A DNA stretch of 64,000 nt, from NCBI RefSeq assembly GCF_001591385.1, contig NZ_BCUU01000008.1, positions 1 through 64,000 of the forward strand. The letters are read 5' to 3'. Each line of letters begins with the position of its first letter. Positions within the stretch are counted from its first letter, which is position 1. The position numbers and the translations under genes are program-made. Below are positions 27,325-40,781 of this stretch, one piece after another. The notes beneath the pieces are model-generated. The model searched no databases. It was not told the origin of the DNA and was given only the letters and a program-made list of their open reading frames with translations. The DNA is from Variovorax soli NBRC 106424 (lineage in GTDB: Bacteria; Pseudomonadota; Gammaproteobacteria; Burkholderiales; Burkholderiaceae_C).

Positions 27325-28523
27325 GGCGCCACGCCTCGCGCCTTGAGGCTTTCCTGCATGGCGAGCACGCCGGCACCGATCACGCCGCCCTGGGTGCCCA
27401 GCGGCGTGTACTGGATCTCGAGGTGGCGCGTCGACAGCGCCAGCGAGCGCTGATAGACGCTCTGGCGCACGGCGGCCAGGAAGAGCGGCCCGATGCGCGT
27501 GATGCCCCCGCCGATGAAGATGTGCGAGGGGTTGAAGAAGTTGACCACCGAGGCCAGCATCTGCCCGATGAGCTTGCCGGCGTGCTGCACGATGGCATTG
27601 GCCGCGGCGTCCCCGGCGCGGCTGGCCTCGCCCACGTCAACCGCTTCGAGGCGCCCGTGGTCGCGCAGCGCGTTGGCGAGTGCCTCGCTCTCGCCCTTGT
27701 CGGCCGCCTCGGTCGCCATGCGCGTGATGGCCGGGCCGGCCGCCATGGCCTCGACACAGCCCACGTTGCCGCAATGGCAGCGCGGCCCTTCCTGGTCGAC
27801 GCAGATGTGGCCCACGTCGCCCGCCGAGCCCGCTGCGCCGCGGTAGACCTCGCCATGGCAGACGATGCCGCAGCCGATGCCCGTGCCCACCTTGATCACC
27901 AGGAAGTTGGTCAGCGAACGCTGCAGGCGCCACAGCTCGCCCAGTGCCATCAGGTTGACGTCGTTGTCGACGAACACGGGGGCGGCGTATTCCTCGCGCA
28001 GGAAGTCGCGGATCGAGAAGCTGTCCCAGGCCGGCATGAGCGGCGGGTTGACCAGTTGGCCGGCCGCGAAGTTGACCGGGCCAGGCACCCCGATGCCGAT
28101 GCCCAGGACGTCTCTGGCTTTCAGCTGGCATCGCGCGAGCAGCTCGCGCATCAGCACCAGCACGCGCGCGAGCACCACGCCCGGGCCCTGGCGCACATCG
28201 GCCGCCTCGCTGTGCTGCGCGAGCACGCTGAGGTCCGGCCGCAGCACGGCGACGTCCAGGCTGGTGGCGCCGATGTCGATGCCCACCACCACGCCCAGCG
28301 CCCCGTTCAGCTGCAGGTTTTCTGCCCGCCTCCCGCCCGAGGAGGCCTGCAGGCCCGACTCGGCCAACAGCCCTTGTTCAATGAGATTGGCAATGAGCGC
28401 ATTGGCCTTGCTCTTGGAAAAGCCCAGCTGGTCGGCCAGACCATGGCGCGACCCGCCGCTGGACCAGAAGGCGGTCTCCAGCAGCTGCATTTCGTCGGCA
28501 GTGAGGCCGCTCCAACGGTCCAA
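27321..28523 (-). CDS. ROK-family transcriptional repressor
   Basis: A 400-residue NagC/XylR-type repressor: winged helix-turn-helix at about residues 10-65 (SRHGLADQLGFSKSKANALIANLIEQGLLAESG), then a sugar-kinase-like ROK domain with VVGIDIGATSLDVAV (phosphate-binding) and the zinc motif CHCGNVGCVEA. Start is TTG 28523: GGAG lies 8 bases before it, and no other start occurs in frame down to the upstream TAG. It is first in the operon. A promoter and 25-bp palindrome lie directly upstream. Autoregulation with the imported sugar as inducer is inferred. Confidence 0.9.
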   Translation of the reverse strand: MDRWSGLTADEMQLLETAFWSSGGSRHGLADQLGFSKSKANALIANLIEQGLLAESGLQASSGGRRAENLQLNGALGVVVGIDIGATSLDVAVLRPDLSVLAQHSEAADVRQGPGVVLARVLVLMRELLARCQLKARDVLGIGIGVPGPVNFAAGQLVNPPLMPAWDSFSIRDFLREEYAAPVFVDNDVNLMALGELWRLQRSLTNFLVIKVGTGIGCGIVCHGEVYRGAAGSAGDVGHICVDQEGPRCHCGNVGCVEAMAAGPAITRMATEAADKGESEALANALRDHGRLEAVDVGEASRAGDAAANAIVQHAGKLIGQMLASVVNFFNPSHIFIGGGITRIGPLFLAAVRQSVYQRSLALSTRHLEIQYTPLGTQGGVIGAGVLAMQESLKARGVAP

Positions 28524-28574
28524 GGCCTTGTCTCCAGTTCTGTTGCCGGCCTCTGACGTGCCGGGCGAAGGCGA

Positions 28575-28603
28575 ATACTAGGAGCGAGGCTTTCGCCGGA
28601 CAA
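28575..28603 (-). promoter_or_regulatory. Sigma-70 promoter of the ROK/sugar ABC operon
   Basis: On the minus strand, TTGTCC (28598-28603) and TAGTAT (28575-28580) are exactly 17 bp apart, with the start codon about 50 bp downstream. This is the cleanest promoter in the window by eye. Confidence 0.7.
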
Positions 28604-28609
28604 GGCTTA

Positions 28610-28634
28610 ACTTCAGCCAAATATGGGCTGAAGT
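28610..28634. promoter_or_regulatory. 25-bp palindrome upstream of the ROK promoter (likely operator)
   Basis: ACTTCAGCC-AAATATG-GGCTGAAGT: perfect 9-bp arms around an AT-rich 7-bp centre, ending 6 bp from the -35 box. ROK repressors often bind such inverted repeats with AT-rich centres, so autoregulation is likely. Without a T-tract it does not look like a terminator. Confidence 0.7.
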
Positions 28635-28705
28635 GACGGCTCTGGTGCCGGCGTGCCCGCACCGATGCGGGAGCGGCCGGCCCTGTGGCGGTCGATACGG
28701 GCACG

Positions 28706-28731
28706 AAAAAGCCGCCCGAAGGCGGCTTTTT
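28706..28731. terminator. Bidirectional terminator at the end of the atp operon
   Basis: AAAAAGCCGCC-CGAA-GGCGGCTTTTT is a perfect hairpin with A/T tracts on both sides. It lies 40 bp after the atpC stop and ends the ATP synthase transcript; it could work in both directions. Confidence 0.93.
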
Positions 28732-28770
28732 CGACTGTCGAAGGTGTGCCTGGCCAGACCAGGCAGTGCC

Positions 28771-29190
28771 TTACTTCTTGTCGCGGTACTTGCGCAGCGC
28801 CGCGATCTGGGCAGCCATCACGGCCAGCTCGGACTGCGCCATGGCGATGTCGATGTCGCTCTTGGCGTTCTTCAGCGCCTCTTCGGCGGCCTGCTTGGCC
28901 GTCTTGGCCTTTTCCTCGTCCAGGTCCTTGCCGCGGATGGCGGTGTCGGACAGCACGGTCACCGTGTTCGGCTGCACCTCGAGGATGCCGCCGGCCACGA
29001 ACACGAACTCCTCGCCGCCTTCGGCCGTCTCGATGCGCACGGCGCCGGGACGGATGCGGGTGATCAGCGGGGTGTGGCGGGGATAGATGCCGAGCTCGCC
29101 GGCTTCACCGGGCAGCGCGACGAACTTGGCCTCGCCGGAGAAGATCGACTCCTCCGCGCTGACCACGTCCACATGAATGGTGTTTGCCAT
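28771..29190 (-). CDS. atpC: ATP synthase epsilon subunit (F1)
   Basis: A 139-residue epsilon subunit, the usual length. The N-terminal beta-sandwich is clear ([43 protein letters not shown]), followed by a two-helix C-terminal domain that in this family can inhibit ATP hydrolysis. It is the last gene of the atp operon, 125 bp after atpD, and is followed by the operon terminator. Confidence 0.97.
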   Translation of the reverse strand: MANTIHVDVVSAEESIFSGEAKFVALPGEAGELGIYPRHTPLITRIRPGAVRIETAEGGEEFVFVAGGILEVQPNTVTVLSDTAIRGKDLDEEKAKTAKQAAEEALKNAKSDIDIAMAQSELAVMAAQIAALRKYRDKK

Positions 29191-29315
29191 GAGCGTTCCT
29201 TTCGTCTGAAGAAAGTCGAATGAGCAAGCAGACGGGAGGGCCCGCTAGGCGCCGCGCGGAGCCGTACACACGTACGGCGAGCACGGCAACAACGCAGGCT
29301 GCCCGTATGCGCCGC
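29191..29315 (-). other. atpD-atpC spacer with stable hairpin
   Basis: The 125-bp spacer is the longest in the atp operon. It contains a perfect GCCGTAC-ACAC-GTACGGC hairpin (29261-29278), flanked by GCGCCGCGCGG and ACGGCAACAACGCAGG. No ORF or terminator T-tract was seen. It could reduce translation or stabilise the upstream message so that epsilon is made in lower amounts than beta. Confidence 0.6.
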
Positions 29316-31659
<2,344 letters not shown>

Positions 31660-31689
31660 ATGGGCTCCTTGGACTCCTAGGGGCCCGCT

Positions 31690-33243
<1,554 letters not shown>

Positions 33244-33280
33244 GACTCTTTCCTTCTTTCTTTCAAGGGGGCTGCGGCCT

Positions 33281-33811
33281 TCAGGCCGACAGCGCAACTT
33301 TCATTTGTTCGAGGCGCGCCTTGACGGAGGTGTCGAGCACCTCGTCACCCACCACCACGCGGATGCCGCCGATCAGCGACGGGTCTTGCGCCACAGTCAG
33401 CTGCAGCTTGCGGCCGAAGCGCTTTTCGAGCGCCCCGCCCAGCTGCGCCAGCTCGGCCGCGCCGATCGGGAATGCGCTTTGCACCACCGCGTCGGACGAA
33501 CCGCTCCTGGCGTTGGCCAGCGCGCGGAACTGCTTGGCGATCTCGGGCAGGGCTGCGAAGCGGCCGTTCTCCAGCACCGTGGCGAGGAAGTTGGTCGCGG
33601 CGGCGGGGAGCTGCGAGCCGGCAACGCCGGAGATCACGCCGATCACCTGCTCTGCGGAGGCCTTGGGGTTGTCGGCGAATGCCTTGAGCTGCGGATTGGC
33701 CGCAATGGCCGCGACCTGGTCGAGCCAGGACGCCGTGCCGCTCAAGTCAGCCGCAGACGCCTTGAACAGCGCTTCCGCATAGGGGCGTGCAATGGTGGCG
33801 ATTTCTGCCAT
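33281..33811 (-). CDS. atpH: ATP synthase delta subunit (F1 peripheral stalk)
   Basis: A 176-residue delta (OSCP-like) subunit that joins the F1 head to the b-subunit stator. Recognisable are the start [19 protein letters not shown], the middle [19 protein letters not shown], and the C-terminal [29 protein letters not shown]. Start at ATG 33811. It lies between atpF (22 bp) and atpA (37 bp). Confidence 0.97.
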   Translation of the reverse strand: MAEIATIARPYAEALFKASAADLSGTASWLDQVAAIAANPQLKAFADNPKASAEQVIGVISGVAGSQLPAAATNFLATVLENGRFAALPEIAKQFRALANARSGSSDAVVQSAFPIGAAELAQLGGALEKRFGRKLQLTVAQDPSLIGGIRVVVGDEVLDTSVKARLEQMKVALSA

Positions 33812-33833
33812 GGTGGTCCTTGCCTCGGGCTTC

Positions 33834-34304
33834 TTACAGTTCAGTCTGCAGGCGCGAGAGCAACTCGGCGTGAACGCCGGCGTTGACTTCCTTGCGCAGG
33901 ATCTGCTCTGCACCCTTGACGGCCAGCACGGCCACCTGCTCGCGAAGCGCTTCGCGGGCCTTGACGGCCTGCTGGTCGGCTTCGGCCTTGGCGGCAGCGA
34001 TGATCTTGTTGCCTTCTTCCGTGGCGCGCGCCTTGGCCTCTTCGATGATGGCCTGGGCGCGGCGCTCGGCATCTGCCAGGCGCTGTGCGGATTCGTTGCG
34101 GGCCTGACCCAGTTCGGCTTCCACGCGCTTGTTGGCGGCGCTCAGCTCGGACTTGGCCTTGTCGGCGGCCGCCAGGCCGTCGGCGATCTTCTGGGCACGG
34201 TCATCCAGCGCCTTCGCGATCGGCGGCCACACGAACTTCATCGTGAACCCGACCAGGATCAGGAACACGATGATCTGGACGATGAGGGTACCGGTAATGC
34301 TCAC
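33834..34304 (-). CDS. atpF: ATP synthase b subunit (Fo)
   Basis: The 156-residue stator subunit: one N-terminal membrane helix (about 5-27, [23 protein letters not shown]) and a long Ala/Glu/Lys-rich coiled coil to residue 140. [15 protein letters not shown] is the standard junction. It dimerises and binds delta. Confidence 0.97.
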   Translation of the reverse strand: MSITGTLIVQIIVFLILVGFTMKFVWPPIAKALDDRAQKIADGLAAADKAKSELSAANKRVEAELGQARNESAQRLADAERRAQAIIEEAKARATEEGNKIIAAAKAEADQQAVKAREALREQVAVLAVKGAEQILRKEVNAGVHAELLSRLQTEL

Positions 34305-34385
34305 TTTTCTTTCCTCTCTTTGGGAAGGGATCCGAAGATGTTCCCGAAGTGGACGTTCAGGTCCGAAGACGAGAAAGGACCGGTA

Positions 34386-34670
<285 letters not shown>

Positions 34671-34710
34671 TTAACGAGAGAAAAACGAAAGGGAAAACGA
34701 AAACAGGGGA

Positions 34711-35595
34711 TCAGTGGTGATCGTGCGCCTGGCCGATGTAGACCAGGGTCAGCATCATGAACACGAATGCCTGCAGCACGATGATCAGGATGTGGAAGAT
34801 CGACCAGATGGTGCCGGCAATGATGTGGCCGATGGCCAGCATGATGCCGGTGGCGGAAAGGGTCCATGCACCGCCCATCAGGGCGATCAGCAGGAAGATG
34901 AGTTCACCGGCGTACATGTTGCCGAACAGTCGCATGCCGTGCGAGACCGTCTTGGCGACGAACTCGATGATCTGCATGGCGAAGTTGAAGGGGTACAGCG
35001 CCCAGTGGTTGCCGAAGGGGGCGGTGAACAGCTCATGCACCCAGCCGCCCAAGCCCTTGATCTTGACGTTGTAGTACAGGCAGATCAGCAGCACGGCCAC
35101 CGACAGACCCATGGTCACGCCCAGGTCGGCGGTGGGCACGACGCGCAGGTAGGCATGGTGCGGATCGGCACCGGCGGCGCCATGCAGGGCCGCCCAGATG
35201 GCCGGCAGCAGATCCACCGGCAGCAGGTCCATCGTGTTCAGCATGACGATCCAGACGAACACGGTGAGCGCGAGCGGCGCCACGAACTTGCGGCTGGTGG
35301 CATTGTGGACGATGCCCTTGGCCTGGTTGTCCACCATCTCGACCAGCATCTCGACCGCCGCCTGGAAGCGGCCCGGCACGCCCGAGGTGGCCTTGCGGGC
35401 ACCGAGCCAGAGCAGCCAGCATCCCACCACCCCCAGCACGATGGAGAAGAAGATGGAGTCGATGTTGAAAACGGTGAAGTCGGCAATACCTGAAGGCTTG
35501 GCACTCTGGAAGTGCGTCAAGTGGTGAATGATGTATTCACCAGCGCTTTGCCCTTGTTCTGCAGCGTTTTCAGCAGCCATCTGATTACTCGTCAA
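34711..35595 (-). CDS. atpB: ATP synthase a subunit (Fo proton channel)
   Basis: A 294-residue membrane subunit with at least five helices. The essential arginine lies in [16 protein letters not shown]. The N-terminal part is long, as in other betaproteobacteria, and the C-terminus ends in [11 protein letters not shown]. It starts 10 bp after the atpI stop. Confidence 0.97.
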   Translation of the reverse strand: MTSNQMAAENAAEQGQSAGEYIIHHLTHFQSAKPSGIADFTVFNIDSIFFSIVLGVVGCWLLWLGARKATSGVPGRFQAAVEMLVEMVDNQAKGIVHNATSRKFVAPLALTVFVWIVMLNTMDLLPVDLLPAIWAALHGAAGADPHHAYLRVVPTADLGVTMGLSVAVLLICLYYNVKIKGLGGWVHELFTAPFGNHWALYPFNFAMQIIEFVAKTVSHGMRLFGNMYAGELIFLLIALMGGAWTLSATGIMLAIGHIIAGTIWSIFHILIIVLQAFVFMMLTLVYIGQAHDHH

Positions 35596-35605
35596 TCTTA
35601 AAAAA

Positions 35606-36085
35606 TCACTTGCGCCGGGGAGCGAACACGACCGCCGCCCAGTACGCCTGCATTGCCACCACCAAGCCCACCAGCATGGCCGGCCAGCTCAGTTCCGATA
35701 TCAGCCTTGGCGCGGCAAAGAGCATTGCCACCGTCAAGGCCATCTTGACCAATTCCCACACAAAGAACGCCATCACCGCAGTGCTGGGGTTCAGGGACGC
35801 CAAGCGCCCCGTCAGCCCGCGGGCAAAGACCGCCGCCGGAACGATTACCGACAGCGCACCATACCCGGCCGACCAACCTAAATTTTGTCTCCCCGTCAGA
35901 CCCCAGGCGGCCAGCGCCACCACAAGGCCTGCAATGATCTGCCCCGCGATCACGCGCCACGGCGAGATCTGGGGACTGCGCTCCCGCAGCTGGCGGGCCT
36001 CATCGGCCGTCAGCGGCTTGAAATTCCGTGCTTGCTCGTCTAGCTCTTCTTCCTCGCGGTCGAAGGCCGGGGGCATTTTTTTCAT
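35606..36085 (-). CDS. atpI: AtpI-like subunit, first gene of the atp operon
   Basis: A 159-residue membrane protein thought to help assemble the c-ring or supply Mg2+. Four hydrophobic segments occupy residues about 45-155. The first 40 residues are charged ([25 protein letters not shown]), longer than in E. coli AtpI but probably common in this group. Start ATG 36085 (MKKMPPAFD). It is first in the operon, and its promoter region is shared with the divergent DUF493 gene. Confidence 0.85.
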   Translation of the reverse strand: MKKMPPAFDREEEELDEQARNFKPLTADEARQLRERSPQISPWRVIAGQIIAGLVVALAAWGLTGRQNLGWSAGYGALSVIVPAAVFARGLTGRLASLNPSTAVMAFFVWELVKMALTVAMLFAAPRLISELSWPAMLVGLVVAMQAYWAAVVFAPRRK

Positions 36086-36169
36086 TGCTGTCTTGCCCCT
36101 ATCTCTGTCAGTCACTCTGTCGCTCAATCTCTGCCTGGATTGCAAGCCCGAATTTTCACAAAGCCATTG

Positions 36170-36197
36170 ATTATAAGTAGAAACACATGGCGCCCAA
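36170..36197 (-). promoter_or_regulatory. Possible atp operon promoter
   Basis: On the minus strand, TTGGGC (36192-36197) and TATAAT (36170-36175) are 16 bp apart and about 85 bp before atpI. The -10 is perfect and the -35 weak. The 192-bp region also has to serve the divergent DUF493-lipB-lipA genes. Confidence 0.5.
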
Positions 36198-36277
36198 GAG
36201 GCCGCGTGCACGGCGCCTTGGAAAGGTGCAGACTGTCCCCATCTGCGACGATTGCCACCTTGCAGGAATCCGAGCCC

Positions 36278-36586
36278 ATGAACAAGCCTCTCTCTCCCGA
36301 CACGACGCCCGCTCCGGTCGACGCGCGCAAGGAATCGCTGATCGAGTACCCGTCGCAGTTTCCCATCAAGGTGATGGGTGCCAACGTGGACGGCTTTGTC
36401 ACCGCGGTGACCCACGTGGCCAGGCAGTTCGATCCGACCTTCGACGCCACCACGGTGCAGTTGCGCGACAGCAGCGGCGGCAAGTACCTGGGGGTGACCA
36501 TCACCGTCACCGCCACCAGCCGCGAGCAGCTCGACGACCTGTATCGCGCGCTGACCAGCCATCCGATGGTGAAGGTGGTCCTCTGA
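36278..36586 (+). CDS. DUF493 family protein (YbeD-like)
   Basis: A 102-residue small alpha-beta protein equivalent to E. coli YbeD, commonly found just upstream of lipB. Conserved blocks are [16 protein letters not shown], and [43 protein letters not shown] at the end. A regulatory (ACT-like) fold is known for the family but its ligand is not. The lipB ATG follows 8 bp after its stop. Confidence 0.93.
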   Translation: MNKPLSPDTTPAPVDARKESLIEYPSQFPIKVMGANVDGFVTAVTHVARQFDPTFDATTVQLRDSSGGKYLGVTITVTATSREQLDDLYRALTSHPMVKVVL

Positions 36587-36594
36587 CCGAACCA

Positions 36595-37290
36595 ATGGCC
36601 GCCACGGCCGTGGCGCCTGGCCTGGCGCTTTCGCACCTGGGCCGGGCCGACTACCTGGCCACCTATGCCGCCATGCGCGAGTTCACCCTCGGGCGCACCG
36701 ATGCCACGCCCGATGCGCTGTGGGTCTGCGAGCACCCGCCGGTCTACACGCAAGGCCTGGCCGGCCAGGCCAGCCATGTGTTGGCGCCAGGCGACATTCC
36801 GGTGGTGCAGACCGACCGCGGCGGGCAGGTCACCTACCACGGGCCGGGCCAGGTGGTGGCGTATCCGCTGCTCGACCTGCGGCGCGCGGGCTACTACGTC
36901 AAGGAATATGTCTATCGCATCGAGGAGTCGGTCATCCGCACGCTGGGTTACTTCGGCGTGACGGGCCACCGGGTGGGCGGCGCGCCCGGCATCTACGTGA
37001 GGCTGGACGACCCGTTTTCGCATGCCGCACTCAGTGGACCGGCCCATCCCGCGGACCCGTTCCGGGGCCTGGGCAAGATCGCCGCCCTGGGCATCAAGGT
37101 CAGCCGGCACTGCACATACCACGGTGTGGCGCTCAACGTCGACATGGACCTGGAGCCCTTCGGGCGCATCAACCCTTGCGGCTACAGCGGGCTGAAAACG
37201 GTCGATCTTTCTACAATCGGGGTCCAGGCCACGTGGGATGAAGCCGCGCAGGTGCTGGGCCAGAAGCTCTCCGCCTTCCTGCAACCGTAG
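36595..37290 (+). CDS. lipB: Octanoyltransferase LipB
   Basis: A 231-residue enzyme that moves octanoate from acyl carrier protein to lipoyl domains. [36 protein letters not shown] (catalytic lysine) and the catalytic cysteine in [14 protein letters not shown] are all present. ATG 36595 fits the family N-terminus. Acts just before LipA, which starts 16 bp downstream. Confidence 0.97.
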   Translation: MAATAVAPGLALSHLGRADYLATYAAMREFTLGRTDATPDALWVCEHPPVYTQGLAGQASHVLAPGDIPVVQTDRGGQVTYHGPGQVVAYPLLDLRRAGYYVKEYVYRIEESVIRTLGYFGVTGHRVGGAPGIYVRLDDPFSHAALSGPAHPADPFRGLGKIAALGIKVSRHCTYHGVALNVDMDLEPFGRINPCGYSGLKTVDLSTIGVQATWDEAAQVLGQKLSAFLQP

Positions 37291-37306
37291 ACACACCCAC
37301 GCCGCC

Positions 37307-38302
37307 ATGAGCACCTCCGAAGTCGTCCCTGCCCCCGTAGTAAGAGAGGCGCAAAGCCAGGAAACCTACAACCCGCTGGCCAAGCAGAAGGCCGCGGCGA
37401 AGCTGTCGCGCATTCCGGTGAAGGTGGTGCAGGCCGAGGTGCTGAAAAAGCCCGAGTGGATCCGTGTCAAGGCCGGCAGCCCCAGCACGCGCTTCTACGA
37501 GATCAAGCAGATCCTGCGCGAGAGCAACCTGCACACGGTGTGCGAGGAGGCCTCGTGCCCCAACATCGGCGAGTGCTTCGGCAAGGGCACGGCCACCTTC
37601 ATGATCATGGGTGACAAGTGCACCCGCCGCTGCCCCTTCTGCGACGTGGGCCACGGCCGGCCCGATCCGCTGGACAAGGACGAGCCGCTCAACCTGGCCA
37701 AGACGATTGCCAAGCTCAAGCTGAAGTACGTCGTGATCACCAGCGTCGACCGCGACGACCTGCGCGACGGCGGCAGCCAGCACTTTGTCGACTGCATCCA
37801 GAACATCCGCGAGCTGTCGCCCCAAACCCAGATCGAGATCCTGGTGCCCGACTTCCGCGGCCGCGACGACCGCGCGCTCGAGATCCTGAAGGCCGCGCCG
37901 CCGGACGTGATGAACCACAACCTGGAAACCGCGCCGCGCCTGTACAAGGAGGCCCGCCCGGGCAGCGACTACCAGTTCAGCCTGAACCTGCTCAAGAAGT
38001 TCAAGGCGCTGCATCCGCACGTTCCCACCAAGAGCGGCATCATGGTCGGCCTGGGCGAGACCGACGAAGAAATCCTGCAGGTCATGCGCGACATGCGCGC
38101 GCACGACATCGACATGCTGACCATCGGCCAGTACCTGGCGCCCAGCAACAGCCACCTGCCGGTGCGCCGCTACGTGCACCCCGACACCTTCAAGATGTTC
38201 GAGGAAGAAGCCTACAAGATGGGCTTCAGCCATGCGGCGGTGGGCGCCATGGTGCGGTCGAGCTACCACGCCGACCAGCAGGCGCACGCCGCGGGCGTTT
38301 GA
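37307..38302 (+). CDS. lipA: Lipoyl synthase LipA
   Basis: A 331-residue radical-SAM enzyme that inserts two sulfurs into octanoyl groups. Both iron-sulfur sites are present: [12 protein letters not shown] (auxiliary cluster that donates sulfur) and CTRRCPFC (radical-SAM cluster). The C-terminal region ends in the usual [10 protein letters not shown], with the serine that caps the auxiliary cluster. With lipB it makes the lipoyl cofactor of 2-oxoacid dehydrogenases. It runs towards the orphan chaperone, 15 bp between stops. Confidence 0.98.
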   Translation: MSTSEVVPAPVVREAQSQETYNPLAKQKAAAKLSRIPVKVVQAEVLKKPEWIRVKAGSPSTRFYEIKQILRESNLHTVCEEASCPNIGECFGKGTATFMIMGDKCTRRCPFCDVGHGRPDPLDKDEPLNLAKTIAKLKLKYVVITSVDRDDLRDGGSQHFVDCIQNIRELSPQTQIEILVPDFRGRDDRALEILKAAPPDVMNHNLETAPRLYKEARPGSDYQFSLNLLKKFKALHPHVPTKSGIMVGLGETDEEILQVMRDMRAHDIDMLTIGQYLAPSNSHLPVRRYVHPDTFKMFEEEAYKMGFSHAAVGAMVRSSYHADQQAHAAGV

Positions 38303-38317
38303 GCCGCCCCGAGTCGG

Positions 38318-39085
38318 CTACTTGCCGCCTGACTCGGCCGCGGATTCCGCCTTCACGGCAACCGGCTTGTCGGCCACCGGCACCCGGACCTTTTCCTTGT
38401 CCGTCACGCCGCCGTAGTCGTTGATGGTGGAGAACGTCACTTCGATCTCCTGCGCCGACTTCACGGCAGTCAGCAGATAGGCCTGTTCGCCAAAAGGCGC
38501 CGCCATCTCCGCATCGATCTCTTGCTGGCCACCGTTGATGCTCAACGTCGTCAACGAGACGTGGTACGGCGTGGGGTTGGCCACTTTGAGCACTGCCTCG
38601 CCCTTGTCGTTGGAAGCGACGGCCCATTGCAGCCGATCCTTCGCCTCGGCCACCTTGCCCGGCAAATCCGAGGGCCGATAGAACAGCTTGATGCGCGATC
38701 GCACCGCGACCTGCAGCACGTTTTCGTCGGGCGACTTCTCGGGAATCTCCTTCACGTTGAGCCAGAACACCGACTCACGGTCGGTGGGCAGCGCGCCAAC
38801 GGGCCCACGCATGATCCGCAGGATGTTTTCCCTGCCCGGATCGAGCCGCGACAAGGGCGGGGTAACCACGAAGGGCGTCTTGTTCCGGCCCTCGCCGGCG
38901 TCGGACCAAGCCTGGACGATATAGGGCGATGTGCCCGTGTTCTTCATTGAGATGGACCCTTCGCGGTCCTTTTCGCCGAAGACCACGCGCGTGCCGCCGA
39001 GCAGGACGCCGGCCATCGTGGCGCAATGAAAACCGAACAAAAGGGCCATGCCGGCGACCCAACGGAATTTGATTTTGCTGTCCAT
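38318..39085 (-). CDS. Periplasmic pilus chaperone (PapD type), stand-alone copy
   Basis: A 255-residue PapD-like chaperone. Signal peptide to about residue 25, then VLLGGTRVVFGEKDREGSISMKN, the G1-strand anchor lysine in TPFVVTPPLSRLDP, ALPTDRESVFWLNVKEIP and IKLFYRP. By eye it is about 60% identical to the chaperone of the pilus operon at 44546-45322, and both end in PVADKPVAVKAE followed by a short tail. No pilin or usher sits with it; it is divergent from the SdrD_B-repeat gene. This suggests duplication. Start ATG 39085. Confidence 0.92.
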   Translation of the reverse strand: MDSKIKFRWVAGMALLFGFHCATMAGVLLGGTRVVFGEKDREGSISMKNTGTSPYIVQAWSDAGEGRNKTPFVVTPPLSRLDPGRENILRIMRGPVGALPTDRESVFWLNVKEIPEKSPDENVLQVAVRSRIKLFYRPSDLPGKVAEAKDRLQWAVASNDKGEAVLKVANPTPYHVSLTTLSINGGQQEIDAEMAAPFGEQAYLLTAVKSAQEIEVTFSTINDYGGVTDKEKVRVPVADKPVAVKAESAAESGGK

Positions 39086-39379
39086 AGGATCCAGCCCAAT
39101 ACGACTGTTAAAAATTGCGGCGCGGGGCGCGCCCATCCGTAAAGTTTAGGCGCGAGAGCCGAAAGCATCAAACCAGGAAATCACAAGACGAACTGAAATA
39201 TTCAGACGGCATCGAGCCAATTCAGCTCCGGCCACACGCCTGCTCGCCAAAAATTGCGCATCCCCCTAAAATAAAATTGGACGACCCCATCATTCTCAGA
39301 GATCGAGAATTCGTGGTGGTCGCTCATGAATTCGATTGATCGAGTTCACATTTTTTCAATTTCAACCAGGGAGAGAATT
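39086..39379. other. AT-rich divergent intergenic region
   Basis: About 294 bp between the divergent orphan chaperone and the SdrD_B gene, visibly richer in A+T than the rest of the window, like the pilin upstream region. It should carry both promoters, but I cannot choose convincing -35/-10 pairs. No palindrome or RNA gene was recognised. An ATG at 39326 lies here in frame with the SdrD_B gene but lacks a good ribosome site. Confidence 0.5.
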
Positions 39380-40708
39380 TTGGCAACCACAACTACAAGT
39401 CCATCCGGGAGCATCAGCGGGCGCTATTGGATGGACGCTAACGGCAACGGGATCCAGGATGTTGGGGAGCTTGCTCAAGCGAACGCCCGGGTCTCGCTAT
39501 ATACAGTTACGACCGACCAATGGGGATGGACGGCCATCCACACCACGAGCGTCTTTACCGACGCCAAAGGCAACTACAAGTTCGATCTGCTGGGAGCAGG
39601 AACGTATCAGATTGCCTTTGCGTTGCCCAAGGATTCAAAGTCGTCGCCTGCCGACGCGGGGACCAACGACACCAAGGACTCCGATGCAGGCTACACATCC
39701 AGCTACCGGGACTCCCACAACTGGGTAATCGAAACCACCAATACTTCAAATATCACGTTAAAGGCTGGAGAAAACAAAATCCGGGTCGATGGAGGATTCG
39801 TGCCGCTCACCAGGTCCTACACAAGCGGCTATGTCACTGAATACAAGATTGGCGATAGTGAGCCGAACGCCAACGGTCCGGGCATCGCGGACGTTTCTGT
39901 GCGGCTGGTGCACGATACGAATCTCGATGGCAAAACCACCGCAGATGAAGTTGTGGCTGTCACGACCACCAACGCCGATGGCTGGTACGAGTTCCGAAAC
40001 GACTTCAACGGCGCGGGCTACCGCGTGGAGTTCGGGTTGCCAACTGGCTTTTATGACGATGGCTTTGGCTATGGCTTTGACCACAACGAAGCAAATCGAT
40101 CCAGATCCTTTGACTTGGTAGACGGCAAGTCTCTTGATGGCATTAATTTAGACCTGGACTGCAACTACTTTTTCAAATTGGGTACGCTAGGTGGCAGCGT
40201 CTGGAATGACGCAGACGCCGATGGCGAGCGAGGCGCAAACGAAGGGGGTATGGGTGGCGTGAGGGTCGAACTCTATGCCAACTTTGGCGGAGGATCCACG
40301 CCGGATAGCTTCGAGATCATTGACGAGACGATCACGGACAGCAGCGGCAACTACAAGTTCTCCACCGACATCTCCCCGGATGATTACTTGGTCAAATTCG
40401 TTGCGCCCGATGGAACCGTGCTAACCACCGCGGAATCCGCAGGCGTCGTAATGCGGTCAGGTGAAACCAACCTATCGGTGAATGCCGGTGTGTTCTCCGA
40501 CAGCGCTCCCGTTCCGGCGGGTCTCTACGAGATGCTAACGGCTTCCAGCACGCTAGAGGTTTTCCTGGGCGCCGATGCCCAGAGCGCAAGCGGCGCAAAC
40601 GCGGGGGCGATGCCTCCCCAAACGGCAGCAGGCGACATGTCTCAGGCGGCAGCCGAAATCCTGCGGAAGCTCACTGCCGCAATGGCACAGGAAGCCGTGG
40701 CAGCCTGA
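39380..40708 (+). CDS. SdrD_B-repeat surface-type protein without signal peptide
   Basis: A 442-residue acidic protein with three SdrD_B-like (Cna-B-type) beta domains. Each starts with a G-x-V/I pattern and a probable calcium loop: DANGNGIQD (19-27), DTNLDGKTTAD (about 180) and DADADGERGANE (about 277). Each has the ending GxYxF or WYEF strand. A low-complexity Ala-rich tail closes it. I see no Sec signal, LPXTG or autotransporter domain, so export may use a type I system. I choose TTG 39380 because AGGGAG lies 6 bases before it; ATG 39326 would add 18 residues. Confidence 0.8.
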   Translation: MATTTTSPSGSISGRYWMDANGNGIQDVGELAQANARVSLYTVTTDQWGWTAIHTTSVFTDAKGNYKFDLLGAGTYQIAFALPKDSKSSPADAGTNDTKDSDAGYTSSYRDSHNWVIETTNTSNITLKAGENKIRVDGGFVPLTRSYTSGYVTEYKIGDSEPNANGPGIADVSVRLVHDTNLDGKTTADEVVAVTTTNADGWYEFRNDFNGAGYRVEFGLPTGFYDDGFGYGFDHNEANRSRSFDLVDGKSLDGINLDLDCNYFFKLGTLGGSVWNDADADGERGANEGGMGGVRVELYANFGGGSTPDSFEIIDETITDSSGNYKFSTDISPDDYLVKFVAPDGTVLTTAESAGVVMRSGETNLSVNAGVFSDSAPVPAGLYEMLTASSTLEVFLGADAQSASGANAGAMPPQTAAGDMSQAAAEILRKLTAAMAQEAVAA

Positions 40709-40721
40709 AGAGCCCGAAAAG

Positions 40722-40753
40722 AACAAGGGGCGGCCAAACAGCCGCCCCTTGTT
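40722..40753. terminator. Bidirectional terminator between SdrD_B gene and pilus operon
   Basis: AACAAGGGGCGGC-CAAACA-GCCGCCCCTTGTT, a perfect 13-bp stem. On the minus strand it is followed by CTTTTC, so it serves the pilus operon; it also ends the SdrD_B transcript. Confidence 0.88.
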
Positions 40754-40781
40754 GATTGCAGAAGCAGACGCGTTGACTGAC

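Noticed and set aside
36086..36277. Riboswitch upstream of the lipB-lipA genes
   Set aside because: I found no conserved aptamer pattern or stable multi-stem fold; only a possible atp promoter on the other strand.
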